Of a stretch of 64,000 nt of DNA, positions 40,232 to 47,709 are shown in pieces. Both the position numbers and the translations under genes were made by a program. The stretch is from Lachnospiraceae bacterium. GTDB lineage: Bacteria > Bacillota > Clostridia > Lachnospirales > Lachnospiraceae. Numbering within the stretch: the first letter of the stretch is position 1; every line of letters starts with the position of its first letter. The DNA lies in contig JAETRI010000014.1 in NCBI GenBank assembly GCA_021770245.1, positions 1 to 64,000 of the forward strand, read 5' to 3'. Under the pieces are notes generated by a model. That model was not told the DNA's origin and searched no databases. It saw only the letters and a program-made list of their open reading frames with translations.

Positions 40232-42112
40232 ATGAAAAGAGTTAATATTGTACTTGTTGAATACATTAACCGGAACCTTGGTGATACAGTGATTGCAGAA
40301 TGTACCCGCTTTTTTTTAGAAGAGGCTCTGGAACAGGCGGGGATAGAAAATTATCGCATTCAAGCATACAATATGTACTCGAAAGATATGACATTTATTA
40401 GATTTGCAGATGCAGTTATCTTTGCAGGGGGAGGATTGATAAAATATAAGAGAGAAAATTTTCATAGATATATTCCCGATATTATTGAGGTGACGGAAAA
40501 GTACAATATTCCGGTATATTTTAATTGCGTAGGTGTGGAAGATTATGATGAAGCTGATGAAAGATGCCTAAGACTGAAACATTCGGTAAATCAAACCTGT
40601 GTAAAAGGGATTACAGTCCGGGATGATTTCGAGATCCTAGCAGAAAAATACTTAGAAAGTGAAAAGGAATGGCTGGACAAAACGCTTGATCCTGCTGCAT
40701 TTGCCTCAGAGGTATATCAATATAAGGGGAAAAAAGGAGCCCGGAAAATCGGTCTTGGCATATCTCAGGATCATTTATTTAGAGATTATGGTTCCCCTTT
40801 TATTACAAGAGCATTTCAGCTGGATTTCTGGAAAGGAATCATAGACGGATTACAGCGGGAGGGATATGAATGGGAAATCTTTACGAATGGCTGGGAGGAA
40901 GATAATAAGTTCGCACTTGAAATTTTAGAGTATGCCGGAATTGAGGAAATAGGAAGGCATCTGGTCTGCAGGCCAGTGGAAGGAAGAGAACTTGCAGGAA
41001 TAATTTCCGGTTATGCGGGAGTGATTGCCGTCAGACTGCATGCGAATATCATAGCATTTTCCATGGGCGTACCGAGTATAGGGCTGGTTTGGAATGAAAA
41101 AATGCTCCGTTGGGGCGAAGCATCAGGCTATCCGGAGCGATTTATAAAAGCAGAAGAGATTGGAGTGGAAAGGGTATTAAATGCACTTAAGTCTGCTTTG
41201 GAAGAAGGCTGCCGTGAATGTACACCAGAGGAAAGAGCACGGATATTAATACCATTAACTGCATTTTTAAGAAAATACGGACGATCACGGGAGGATGGGA
41301 AGTGTTATCTGCAGGAGAATTTTAGAAAGGAGGGGTGGGAAAATGTCTTGATTGCAAACGCACTGGGAGGAAAAAATTTTCTATATTGTGGAATGAACTC
41401 ACCGAAAACAATTTTTGAAAAATACGAAGATGGATTTCGGTGGTTTGAGGCAGATGTGAAATTGACGTCGGACGGGAAAGCGGTTTGTGTAAACGGATGG
41501 GGTCCTTCATCTGTAAATAAGCTTGGGATGGAAGAGACGCAGCAGGAGGCGATGAAGCACGGAATCTGTTATGAAGAATTCATGAGGCTCAAGTATTATA
41601 ACGGGCATTATGATGTGATGGATTATGAGATGCTGATCCATTATCTGAGGGATATGCCGGGTGCACAGATGATTCTGGACGTAAGATACAGCACGCCTGC
41701 CGAGATGCAGAAGATAGCGGGGCTGATACAGAAGAGTATGCAAAAGGATCAGGAATTGAAGAAAAGGCTGATTCTCAGAGTTATGGAACGAGAATGCATG
41801 GAGACGGCAAAGGTATCAGGATTAAAAATGATGTTTGATCTTCCGCTGGAGGAGGAAAGGAAGACAAAGGGGATTGGTGATATAGAAATCGACTGCTGCT
41901 GCAGAGAAAAGGGTGTGGAATGGATTTCCATACGCAGGCAATTGTGCACGGAGGATCAAATTAAAAAACTTAAAAAATACAAGAAAAAAATATGTGTATT
42001 TTTGTATAATTCCCTTTCGGAGACGGTGAAGTTTCTGTCATGGGGGGGAGATATGGTAGCAACAGATTATCTGAGCGTTGAGGGGTTGAACTGTTTGACG
42101 GAGGCAAAATAA
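40232..42112 (+). CDS. Polysaccharide pyruvyltransferase fused to a GDPD-like domain
   Basis: Residues 1-350 form a polysaccharide pyruvyltransferase domain (MKRVNIVLVEYINRNLGDTV, AVIFAGGGLIKYKRE, GVIAVRLHANIIAFSMGVPS). Residues 365-626 resemble a glycerophosphodiester phosphodiesterase barrel (FRWFEADVKLTSDGKAVCVN), but the family's HRG and PENT motifs and the second His are not visible, so it may be non-catalytic. ATG 40232 is chosen for the AAGGT site and domain start; an in-frame ATG at 40154 overlaps the previous gene and is possible. The fusion suggests linked pyruvylation and recognition of a glycerophosphate polymer. Confidence 0.75.
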   Translation: MKRVNIVLVEYINRNLGDTVIAECTRFFLEEALEQAGIENYRIQAYNMYSKDMTFIRFADAVIFAGGGLIKYKRENFHRYIPDIIEVTEKYNIPVYFNCVGVEDYDEADERCLRLKHSVNQTCVKGITVRDDFEILAEKYLESEKEWLDKTLDPAAFASEVYQYKGKKGARKIGLGISQDHLFRDYGSPFITRAFQLDFWKGIIDGLQREGYEWEIFTNGWEEDNKFALEILEYAGIEEIGRHLVCRPVEGRELAGIISGYAGVIAVRLHANIIAFSMGVPSIGLVWNEKMLRWGEASGYPERFIKAEEIGVERVLNALKSALEEGCRECTPEERARILIPLTAFLRKYGRSREDGKCYLQENFRKEGWENVLIANALGGKNFLYCGMNSPKTIFEKYEDGFRWFEADVKLTSDGKAVCVNGWGPSSVNKLGMEETQQEAMKHGICYEEFMRLKYYNGHYDVMDYEMLIHYLRDMPGAQMILDVRYSTPAEMQKIAGLIQKSMQKDQELKKRLILRVMERECMETAKVSGLKMMFDLPLEEERKTKGIGDIEIDCCCREKGVEWISIRRQLCTEDQIKKLKKYKKKICVFLYNSLSETVKFLSWGGDMVATDYLSVEGLNCLTEAK

Positions 42113-42160
42113 AATTCATTTGGATTACGTAACCAATATTTAAGAAATGAGGAAAAGATC

Positions 42161-43120
42161 ATGAGATATACAAAAAAGACTTCGATAGAAGAGATTAGAA
42201 GAACACACGATGTTGTGATAGGGTGGGGAAACAGCGCTGTACAATTTGAACGATATTATAATCCGGCGCTTTACAAATTAGATGGAATAATTAATGGTGA
42301 ATCCATCCATATAGGGAAGGTAGTATGCGGCTGTACGATAAATCCACCGGAATATCTGAAGCAGTTTTCTGGGGAACGTATATGCGTAATAATTTATCCG
42401 AATATTGAGAATAGATGTTTGGAACAGATTCAGGAAATTGTACCGGGGGCAGATTCTATTGTCGGACGGCTGGTTGACTGCAAACTTCCGCATCAGCAAT
42501 ATTATTCAAGTGATGCAGAAGATCTGATACTCATTCATTTGTTGGAAAAACTGCAGATCTCGGATCCTCACTATATGGATATCGGAGTGTGTCATCCGGT
42601 AATTTCAAACAATACCTATTTACTATACGAAAAGGGTTTGGGGAAGGGACATGGGATACTAGTGGAACCCAATCCCGTTATGGCAGGGTTGGCGAAGGAG
42701 TATCGTCCTGACAATAAGATATTGAACGTAGGCGTCACATCGGGAAAAAATGGGACATTGCAGTATTGCAGCGGGAAGTACCCTGGATTGAACCGCTTCC
42801 TGAGAGAGGGAGATACGCCGACGCCGGGGAGCGATGTTTTGAAGCTGCCTGTTCTGAATATCAATCAGATTTTGGAGGAAAATGGATGCGAGAACTTAGA
42901 TGTTCTGGATATTGATATTGAGGGTATGGATTATGAAGTATTGAATTCTATTGATTTTAATAGATATCGGATTAGCATCATTTGTGCAGAGTATAAGAAT
43001 CGATACGGGACAGGGGATATGGATTGCATGATGGCGGAGAAAGGCTATATTCATTGGATGAGTACAAGGGAAAATCATATTTATCTGAGAAAGGAATTGC
43101 TGAACAAAGCGAGACTATGA
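42161..43120 (+). CDS. FkbM-family methyltransferase
   Basis: The 319-aa protein has an N-terminal part of about 115 residues, then a methyltransferase fold: YMDIGVCHPVISNNTYLLYE, GHGILVEPNPVMAG, LDVLDIDIEGMDYEVLNSID. The DIEGMDYEVL block is characteristic of FkbM-type O-methyltransferases, which cap or decorate surface glycans. It follows GAGGAAAAG and closes the glycopolymer cluster. The lower GC content is the same as in its neighbours upstream. Confidence 0.8.
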   Translation: MRYTKKTSIEEIRRTHDVVIGWGNSAVQFERYYNPALYKLDGIINGESIHIGKVVCGCTINPPEYLKQFSGERICVIIYPNIENRCLEQIQEIVPGADSIVGRLVDCKLPHQQYYSSDAEDLILIHLLEKLQISDPHYMDIGVCHPVISNNTYLLYEKGLGKGHGILVEPNPVMAGLAKEYRPDNKILNVGVTSGKNGTLQYCSGKYPGLNRFLREGDTPTPGSDVLKLPVLNINQILEENGCENLDVLDIDIEGMDYEVLNSIDFNRYRISIICAEYKNRYGTGDMDCMMAEKGYIHWMSTRENHIYLRKELLNKARL

Positions 43121-43567
43121 AGAAAAGTTTGTAAATGTAGATGATCGAGCCTATTTCAAGTGAGAAACTGTTAGAGGGAAAGTTGCTGTCTGAATAAAAA
43201 TCTGTAAAAGAAAGGGGCTGTTGCAAAAGTAGATGAATAATCTGCCAAAGCAGCGGCTCCGTTTTTATGTCCAAAACAGTAGCTTAGCAAGGCTGAGAAA
43301 TGGCGTAGAAACTATTCCAGCCAACATATGAAAGAATTATCATCTTGATAAACTGCCAAGAGGTAAACAACGGGGTAAATTCTTTTTTTATAAGTAAAAT
43401 AGCAGCCTTAAATTTCCGAAAGCTCTTTGGATTCCGAAAGGGATTGGGGAATTATATGTAAAATCCAATGCTGCAAACATAGAAAACACTGTGTCTTGCC
43501 CCATCATCATATCATTAGTAAACAGGAAAACTTATTGGCTTAGGCAGATGTGGCATTGATGGAGGAG
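43121..43567. other. Degenerate intergenic region after the glycopolymer island
   Basis: No coding frame is supported. Apart from a terminator-like hairpin (43214-43266) the sequence appears to be decayed accessory DNA. GGGGCTGTTGCAAAAGT at 43214 resembles the ends of some insertion sequences, but no transposase remnant was found. Confidence 0.4.
43214..43266 (+). terminator. Terminator-like hairpin after the FkbM gene
   Basis: GGGGCTGTTGC (43214-43224) pairs with GCAGCGGCTCC (43250-43260), with three G-U pairs, followed by GTTTTTA. The left arm also resembles an insertion-sequence end. Confidence 0.55.
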
Positions 43568-43840
43568 TCAAAACAGATCACTGTGAGTTCCGGTTCTGGT
43601 TAATGTCAAGGTCAGTATATTTTGTTCGATCTTATAGATTAACAGCCAATCCGGAGTTATATGACATTCTCTATGGCCTTCATAATTACCGGACAGATAG
43701 TGAGCCTTATATTTAGCAGGCAGTGTCTGTCCGGCACAAAGAATCGTTAAGACATTTTGCAAAAGCTCAGGGTTGTATCCGCGTTTGATGATAGTTTTAT
43801 AGTCCTTTTTGAATTTAGAGGAATATCGAATTTCAAGCAT
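43568..43840 (-). CDS. yafQ: YafQ-family toxin (RelE superfamily mRNA interferase)
   Basis: The 90-aa protein matches YafQ-type endoribonucleases that cut mRNA on the ribosome: FKKDYKTIIKRGYNPELL, LSGNYEGHRECHITPDWLLI, and the C-terminal TRTGTHSDLF. The catalytic-type histidines and aspartate in RECHITPDW and the terminal HSDLF are kept, so it is probably active. Its start overlaps the antitoxin gene by 8 nt, giving the usual antitoxin-toxin order. Confidence 0.9.
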   Translation of the reverse strand: MLEIRYSSKFKKDYKTIIKRGYNPELLQNVLTILCAGQTLPAKYKAHYLSGNYEGHRECHITPDWLLIYKIEQNILTLTLTRTGTHSDLF

Positions 43841-44099
43841 TTAAGTCCTCCATAAGCTCGGCAACACTGTGAAACGATTTGCTGAGATTCCTTCCATGAT
43901 TTACATCGTCGATGGCTGCCTGAGTTTCGGCATTTGGAACATTTAAGGAGACTTCAAAAGGGATCTTCTGCTGACGGACCATTGTTTTAGCGAAAATATT
44001 GAAAGCAGTCGTCATATTCATGCCAAGTTCATTACAAAGGTGGTCAAACTGTTCTTTAAGCGTGCTGTCCATACGTATATTGATATTTGTCTGAGCCAT
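43833..44099 (-). CDS. dinJ: DinJ/RelB-family antitoxin
   Basis: The 88-aa protein begins with a ribbon-helix-helix segment (MAQTNINIRMDSTLKEQFDH, then LGMNMTTAFNIFAKTMV), which binds the operon's promoter, and has a C-terminal toxin-binding tail (SVAELMEDLNA). ATG 44099 follows GAGGT. It should neutralise the YafQ toxin and autorepress the pair. Confidence 0.9.
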   Translation of the reverse strand: MAQTNINIRMDSTLKEQFDHLCNELGMNMTTAFNIFAKTMVRQQKIPFEVSLNVPNAETQAAIDDVNHGRNLSKSFHSVAELMEDLNA

Positions 44100-44131
44100 A
44101 AATCATACCTCACTTTTAATATGATATATAC

Positions 44132-44160
44132 ATTGTATTAAAAAATATATATATTGTCAA
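44132..44160 (-). promoter_or_regulatory. Promoter of the dinJ-yafQ pair
   Basis: On the minus strand TTGACA (44155-44160) and TACAAT (44132-44137) are 17 bp apart. TGTATATATCA just downstream is a palindromic operator candidate. Confidence 0.75.
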
Positions 44161-44448
44161 TAAATCAGCATATAAAATATTAGCAAAAAACCTCGAAGAA
44201 CGGATCCATATTGTCCAATCTCACGGCGGTTCCGCTTCCCAGTCCTGTTTCGCGAAGGAAAGAAATGAGGCGATGTGGTAACCCTTTGGGTGTAGGTCTC
44301 CACAGGATAAACGTATGAATGACTTTGTTCCCCGGCGCGATCCTGCCCGGCTCCGGGGGAACAAAGTCATTCATGCGTTTGTCCTGCAACTCTCCAAAGT
44401 TCGATAGACGATACCGGGAAAATGTGCTAAGATTTTTATACACAAGAA
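44161..44448. other. Accessory spacer with a long hairpin
   Basis: No supported gene; frames on the minus strand here lack ribosome sites. It contains the 72-nt inverted repeat at 44309-44380. Confidence 0.45.
44309..44380. repeat. 72-nt inverted repeat with 25-bp arms
   Basis: The left arm (44309-44333, AAACGTATGAATGACTTTG then TTCCCC) and right arm (44356-44380) are complementary at 24 of 25 positions around a 22-nt GC-rich loop. There is no T tract directly after it on either strand. It could be a strong terminator remnant or a miniature mobile repeat. Confidence 0.6.
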
Positions 44449-44673
44449 ATGATGCCGGAGCCCAGGCGGAATGAGGACGGGAGCCTCGCGGGGGATACGA
44501 TGATTCTGGAATTCAGGGTGCAGGATCCGGAGGAGAAGAAGCTTACGGATACGGTGTCGGCTGCACTTAGACAGATTGACCGTATGCGGTATGCGGCATC
44601 CCTGGAGGCAAAGGGGATTCCTGCGGAGAGAATCCGGAAGTATGGTTTTGCCTTTCGGGGAAAAAGGTGTTGA
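44449..44673 (+). pseudogene. C-terminal remnant of an AAA-ATPase/PD-(D/E)XK protein
   Basis: The 74 residues ([40 protein letters not shown], then [10 protein letters not shown]) match the end of the common clostridial AAA-ATPase-like proteins with a C-terminal PD-(D/E)XK nuclease-like domain, which are normally over 500 aa. The ATPase part is absent upstream. I read it as a gene relic. Confidence 0.55.
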
Positions 44674-44719
44674 TAGGGGCATGAAGAGAGTGGCTTTTGG
44701 TCAATGGAGCCTCGTCCGG

Positions 44720-44796
44720 CTATTTGCGCCGGAGCGTCGCAAATAGTTTTGATGGCAGATCGCCCCGTCGCGTAAACGCTCCGGAATGGGGATTAT
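44720..44796 (+). promoter_or_regulatory. Hairpin leader of the ptsI paralogue
   Basis: CTATTTGCG (44720-44728) pairs with CGCAAATAG (44738-44746), then TTTTGATGGCAGATCGC. The AATGGGGAT before the start acts as ribosome site. It resembles the two-hairpin repeat family, but the second hairpin is poor. Confidence 0.4.
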
Positions 44797-44797
44797 A

Positions 44798-46444
44798 ATG
44801 ATGGAAAAAATACGAGTAGAAAGAACCGCATCGGACGGCATCGCCGCCGGTAAAGCGTATATTCATACCTCCCCGGATTTGTCACCGTCGGATTATCCGG
44901 TATCGGAGGGCGGCATGGAGGAAGAGGCGGAGCGTTTCCTTAAAGCCAGGCAGGAAGTCCTTACGGAGCTGGAAGGGCTGGCGGCGGGAAACAAGATTTT
45001 CCGTTCCTATGCGGCCATGGCGGAGGACGCCATGCTGGAGGAAGGGATTCTGGCCAGGATGCGGGAGACGCGCTGCAATGCGCAGCTTGCCCTGGCAGAG
45101 GTGGCGGAGGAAACGGCTGCGGCTTTCGAGGCCATGGAAGACGAATATATGAAGGAACGCTCCGCCGATATCAGGGATGTGGCCAAACGGTTTATGGCGA
45201 AACTGAAGCGGTGCGCTCTCAGCGATTTTTCCCGTATTACGGAGCCGGTGATCCTGGTGGCCCGGGATCTGTATCCTTCCGACATGGCGGCACTTAATTT
45301 AGCCTATGTGAAAGGGTTTATTACCCAGGAGGGCGGCGTGACGAGCCATGTGTCGATTATGGCAAAGGATGCGGGGATCCCTGCCCTGGTGGGAGCGGAG
45401 GGGATCCTTTCTGCTGTGTCGGAGGATTCCTGGATCTGTATGGACGGAAAAACAGGGGAGATCGTCATCGACCCGGATGCGGCCGAACGGGAGCGTTTCG
45501 AGGGGAAGGCCCGGGAAAATGAGAGAAGAAAAAAACGGTATGAGGAAGCGGGCAGGTTTCCGTCGTGCACCAGGGACGGGCATGCCGTGCGGCTGTGCGC
45601 AAACGCCGGCTGTCTGGAGGATGTGAAGGCCGCCATGGGGAAACAGGCATACGGGATCGGGCTTTTCCGTACGGAATTTCTGTATATGGAAAAGGATCAT
45701 TTTCCCACGGAGGAGGAGCAGTTTGCGGTATACCGGGAGGCAGCCATACTCAGCCCGGAGGAACTGACGATCCGTACGCTGGATATCGGCGGAGATAAGG
45801 CGCTTCCCTATTTTCGGATGGAGAAGGAAAAAAATCCCGCTCTGGGCTGGAGGGCGATCCGTATTTCCCTGGAGAGGAAGGAGCTGTTTAAAACCCAGCT
45901 GCGCGCCATCCTCCGTGCGAGCGCTTTCGGAAACGTGCGGATCCTGCTTCCCATGCTCATTTCTTTGGAAGAACTGAGGGAAGCCAGGCGCATAACGCAG
46001 GAGTGCAGGCAGGAGCTGGAGCGGGAGGGGAAGGCCTTTGCCCGAAAGGTGCCGATCGGGGTGATGGTGGAGACGCCGGCCTGCGTGCTTCTGGCAGAAG
46101 AATTCGCCCGGGAGACGGATTTCTTCAGCATAGGGACCAACGACCTGATCCAGTATCTTCTGGCAGTGGACCGGGGAAACGGGAAAGTGGCGGGTCTGTA
46201 CGACGGCTTCCATCCCGCCGTTCTCCGGGCGGTTTACCGGGTGATCGAAGCGGGCCATCGGGAAAACATCCCCGTGGGTATGTGTGGGGAACTGGCCGGG
46301 GACGAACGGGCCACCGGCCTGCTTTTGGGGATGGGGCTGGACGAGTTCAGCATGTCTCCGGGTGAGGTACCGCGGGTCAGGTACGGGATACAGAATATGT
46401 CCTATGCGCAGGAAGCGGCTGCTGCGGGAACCGTTCTGACATGA
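44798..46444 (+). CDS. ptsI: PTS enzyme I paralogue (PtsI)
   Basis: Enzyme I takes the phosphate of phosphoenolpyruvate and passes it to HPr. The 548-aa protein has the usual length and layout: N-terminal RTASDGIAAGKAYI, phospho-histidine H184 in GGVTSHVSIMAKDAGIPALV, LFRTEFLYMEKDHFPTEEEQ, TLDIGGDKALPYF, TNDLIQYLLAVDR and the PEP-site Cys496 in GMCGELAGDERATGLLLGMG. No HPr or sugar-specific component is nearby, and gene relics flank it. It may be a second copy or a regulatory PTS protein. ATG 44798 is 6 nt after GGGGA; ATG 44801 is equally possible. Confidence 0.85.
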   Translation: MMEKIRVERTASDGIAAGKAYIHTSPDLSPSDYPVSEGGMEEEAERFLKARQEVLTELEGLAAGNKIFRSYAAMAEDAMLEEGILARMRETRCNAQLALAEVAEETAAAFEAMEDEYMKERSADIRDVAKRFMAKLKRCALSDFSRITEPVILVARDLYPSDMAALNLAYVKGFITQEGGVTSHVSIMAKDAGIPALVGAEGILSAVSEDSWICMDGKTGEIVIDPDAAERERFEGKARENERRKKRYEEAGRFPSCTRDGHAVRLCANAGCLEDVKAAMGKQAYGIGLFRTEFLYMEKDHFPTEEEQFAVYREAAILSPEELTIRTLDIGGDKALPYFRMEKEKNPALGWRAIRISLERKELFKTQLRAILRASAFGNVRILLPMLISLEELREARRITQECRQELEREGKAFARKVPIGVMVETPACVLLAEEFARETDFFSIGTNDLIQYLLAVDRGNGKVAGLYDGFHPAVLRAVYRVIEAGHRENIPVGMCGELAGDERATGLLLGMGLDEFSMSPGEVPRVRYGIQNMSYAQEAAAAGTVLT

Positions 46445-46536
46445 ACGTGCGGAACCGGGGATTCTCCCGGCGGTCGATTGCGGTGCTCCCCTCAATAGGA
46501 TATCATGGAGGCAGATAAAAACAGGCAGGGGGTACG

Positions 46537-46749
46537 ATGATGGATCAGGAAAAAATCGGGAATTTTATCTGCGAACTGAGAAAAGCGCAGGGGCGGACGC
46601 AAAAAGAACTGAGTAGGCGTGCGACAACCAGCCGTAGACGTTCTGGCCGGCATCCAGGAAAGTACCGCCATTACGCCCTGGCAAGTATACGGACCCGCCG
46701 CGCACGAAGTAAAGGACAGTTTTCCCAGAGGGGGAATATTCGAAAATGA
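46537..46749 (+). pseudogene. Truncated XRE-type regulator remnant
   Basis: The first 26 residues (MDQEKIGNFICELRKAQGRT, QKELS) are the opening of a Cro/C1-type helix-turn-helix protein behind a good GGGGGTACG site. After that the frame is arginine-rich and matches no domain: the second and third helices of the HTH are missing. It looks like a decayed or rearranged gene; a short expressed peptide cannot be excluded. Confidence 0.5.
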
Positions 46750-46761
46750 ATTGTATGAAAA

Positions 46762-47076
46762 TTATCGCATAATGCCCTCATAATCCTGCAGATCATGGTA
46801 GATGCCCTCGACATAGACCCGGTCTCCGTCTATGGTATACACCATCAGATACTTATGTTTAAGGAAATGGATTGTACGGTAGCCTCTGGCCCGTAGTACG
46901 TTGTCATCACAAAGTTTCAACGAGCCCGCCACATGGGAAAGGCAGGCTATCGTATCATCAAAATCATCAACAACGCTTGTCGCTGCCTGTTGGTTTTGAA
47001 GTTCATAAACAAGATAATTTATAATTTCCCGGAAGTCTGTTTGTGCCTGTACAGACAGAACAACATCATATTCCAT
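46762..47076 (-). CDS. RelE/ParE-family toxin
   Basis: The 104-aa protein has the RelE/ParE layout (VLSVQAQTDFREIINYLVYE, a central helix, LRARGYRTIHFLKHKYLMVY, and VEGIYHDLQDYEGIM). ParE-type toxins act on gyrase, RelE-type on ribosome-bound mRNA; the sequence alone does not decide. ATG 47076 lies inside the end of the antitoxin gene, so the two genes overlap and are co-translated. Confidence 0.8.
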   Translation of the reverse strand: MEYDVVLSVQAQTDFREIINYLVYELQNQQAATSVVDDFDDTIACLSHVAGSLKLCDDNVLRARGYRTIHFLKHKYLMVYTIDGDRVYVEGIYHDLQDYEGIMR

Positions 47077-47305
47077 ACTCTCTTCTGACCTCCGCAATGA
47101 ACTCCCCGGCTTCCTGATATTCGCCGTTCTGAATCTGCTGCCGGGAAACTTCTAGGTCTTTATAGATATCCTCTCTGCTTTTTAGTGGGAATGGGCATCC
47201 CGCGTTCCGCCGCTGGAGAAGCTTCCTGGCAAAATTCTGAACCTCGGCCAAGTCAGCTTCCGGCATGACTTTTATCATAGAAATCGTATTTTCTAACATC
47301 GTCAT
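47066..47305 (-). CDS. Antitoxin partner of the RelE/ParE-like toxin
   Basis: The 79-aa protein has an N-terminal helical segment (MLENTISMIKVMPEADLAEV, QNFARKLLQRR) and an acidic C-terminal tail ending AEVRREYGI, the order expected of a toxin-binding antitoxin. ATG 47305 is 7 nt after AAGGAG. The family name is uncertain, but the overlap with the toxin gene makes the role clear. Confidence 0.7.
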   Translation of the reverse strand: MTMLENTISMIKVMPEADLAEVQNFARKLLQRRNAGCPFPLKSREDIYKDLEVSRQQIQNGEYQEAGEFIAEVRREYGI

Positions 47306-47709
47306 GGCATTACTCCTTCCTGACTGGTTATGGTATCGTGGTTATTATGGCTTACCTATGCCCATATTATAGCATTTTATTTATCGAATAGAACCCTTTT
47401 GCTCTTTGTTTATGATTTATTTATATCTTCTTTCTCACATTCCTAATACAGTATTCAGGAAGCGGAGGGGGGGGGGGAAAACGTTCCGGCGTCCTGTTCG
47501 TACTCCTTGGGGTTTCAGGGATAGCCTGCCTTCGGAAAAATGATGCCGCTCTGAACCGGCGGCCGCTATCCCAATCCGGATGGAGCCGGAACGAACGCAT
47601 GAATGGCCCTGCGACACCCCTGTTTGGCTGAGTGAAAGCGGGTCCCCGATGGATCACCCGCCGCGGAGCCAAACAGGAGCGCCACGTTAATTGTGCATGC
47701 CACGGAGTA
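47306..47709. other. Intergenic spacer with promoter, G11 tract and large hairpin
   Basis: No gene is supported. An extended -10 sequence, TGCTATAAT on the minus strand (-10 at 47366-47371), probably drives the toxin-antitoxin pair. A run of eleven G occurs at 47467-47477. A 59-nt hairpin at 47619-47677 precedes the end of the GH51 gene. Confidence 0.5.
47619..47677. terminator. Hairpin beyond the GH51 gene, terminator candidate
   Basis: CCTGTTTGGCT (47619-47629) and AGCCAAACAGG (47667-47677) are perfect 11-bp arms with an inner GCGGGT/ACCCGC stem. No T tract follows, so factor-independent termination is doubtful. Confidence 0.45.

Noticed and set aside
43214-43240. An insertion sequence starting with GGGGCTGTTGCAAAA
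   Set aside because: No transposase fragment or matching opposite end was found, and the sequence forms a terminator hairpin with 43250-43260.
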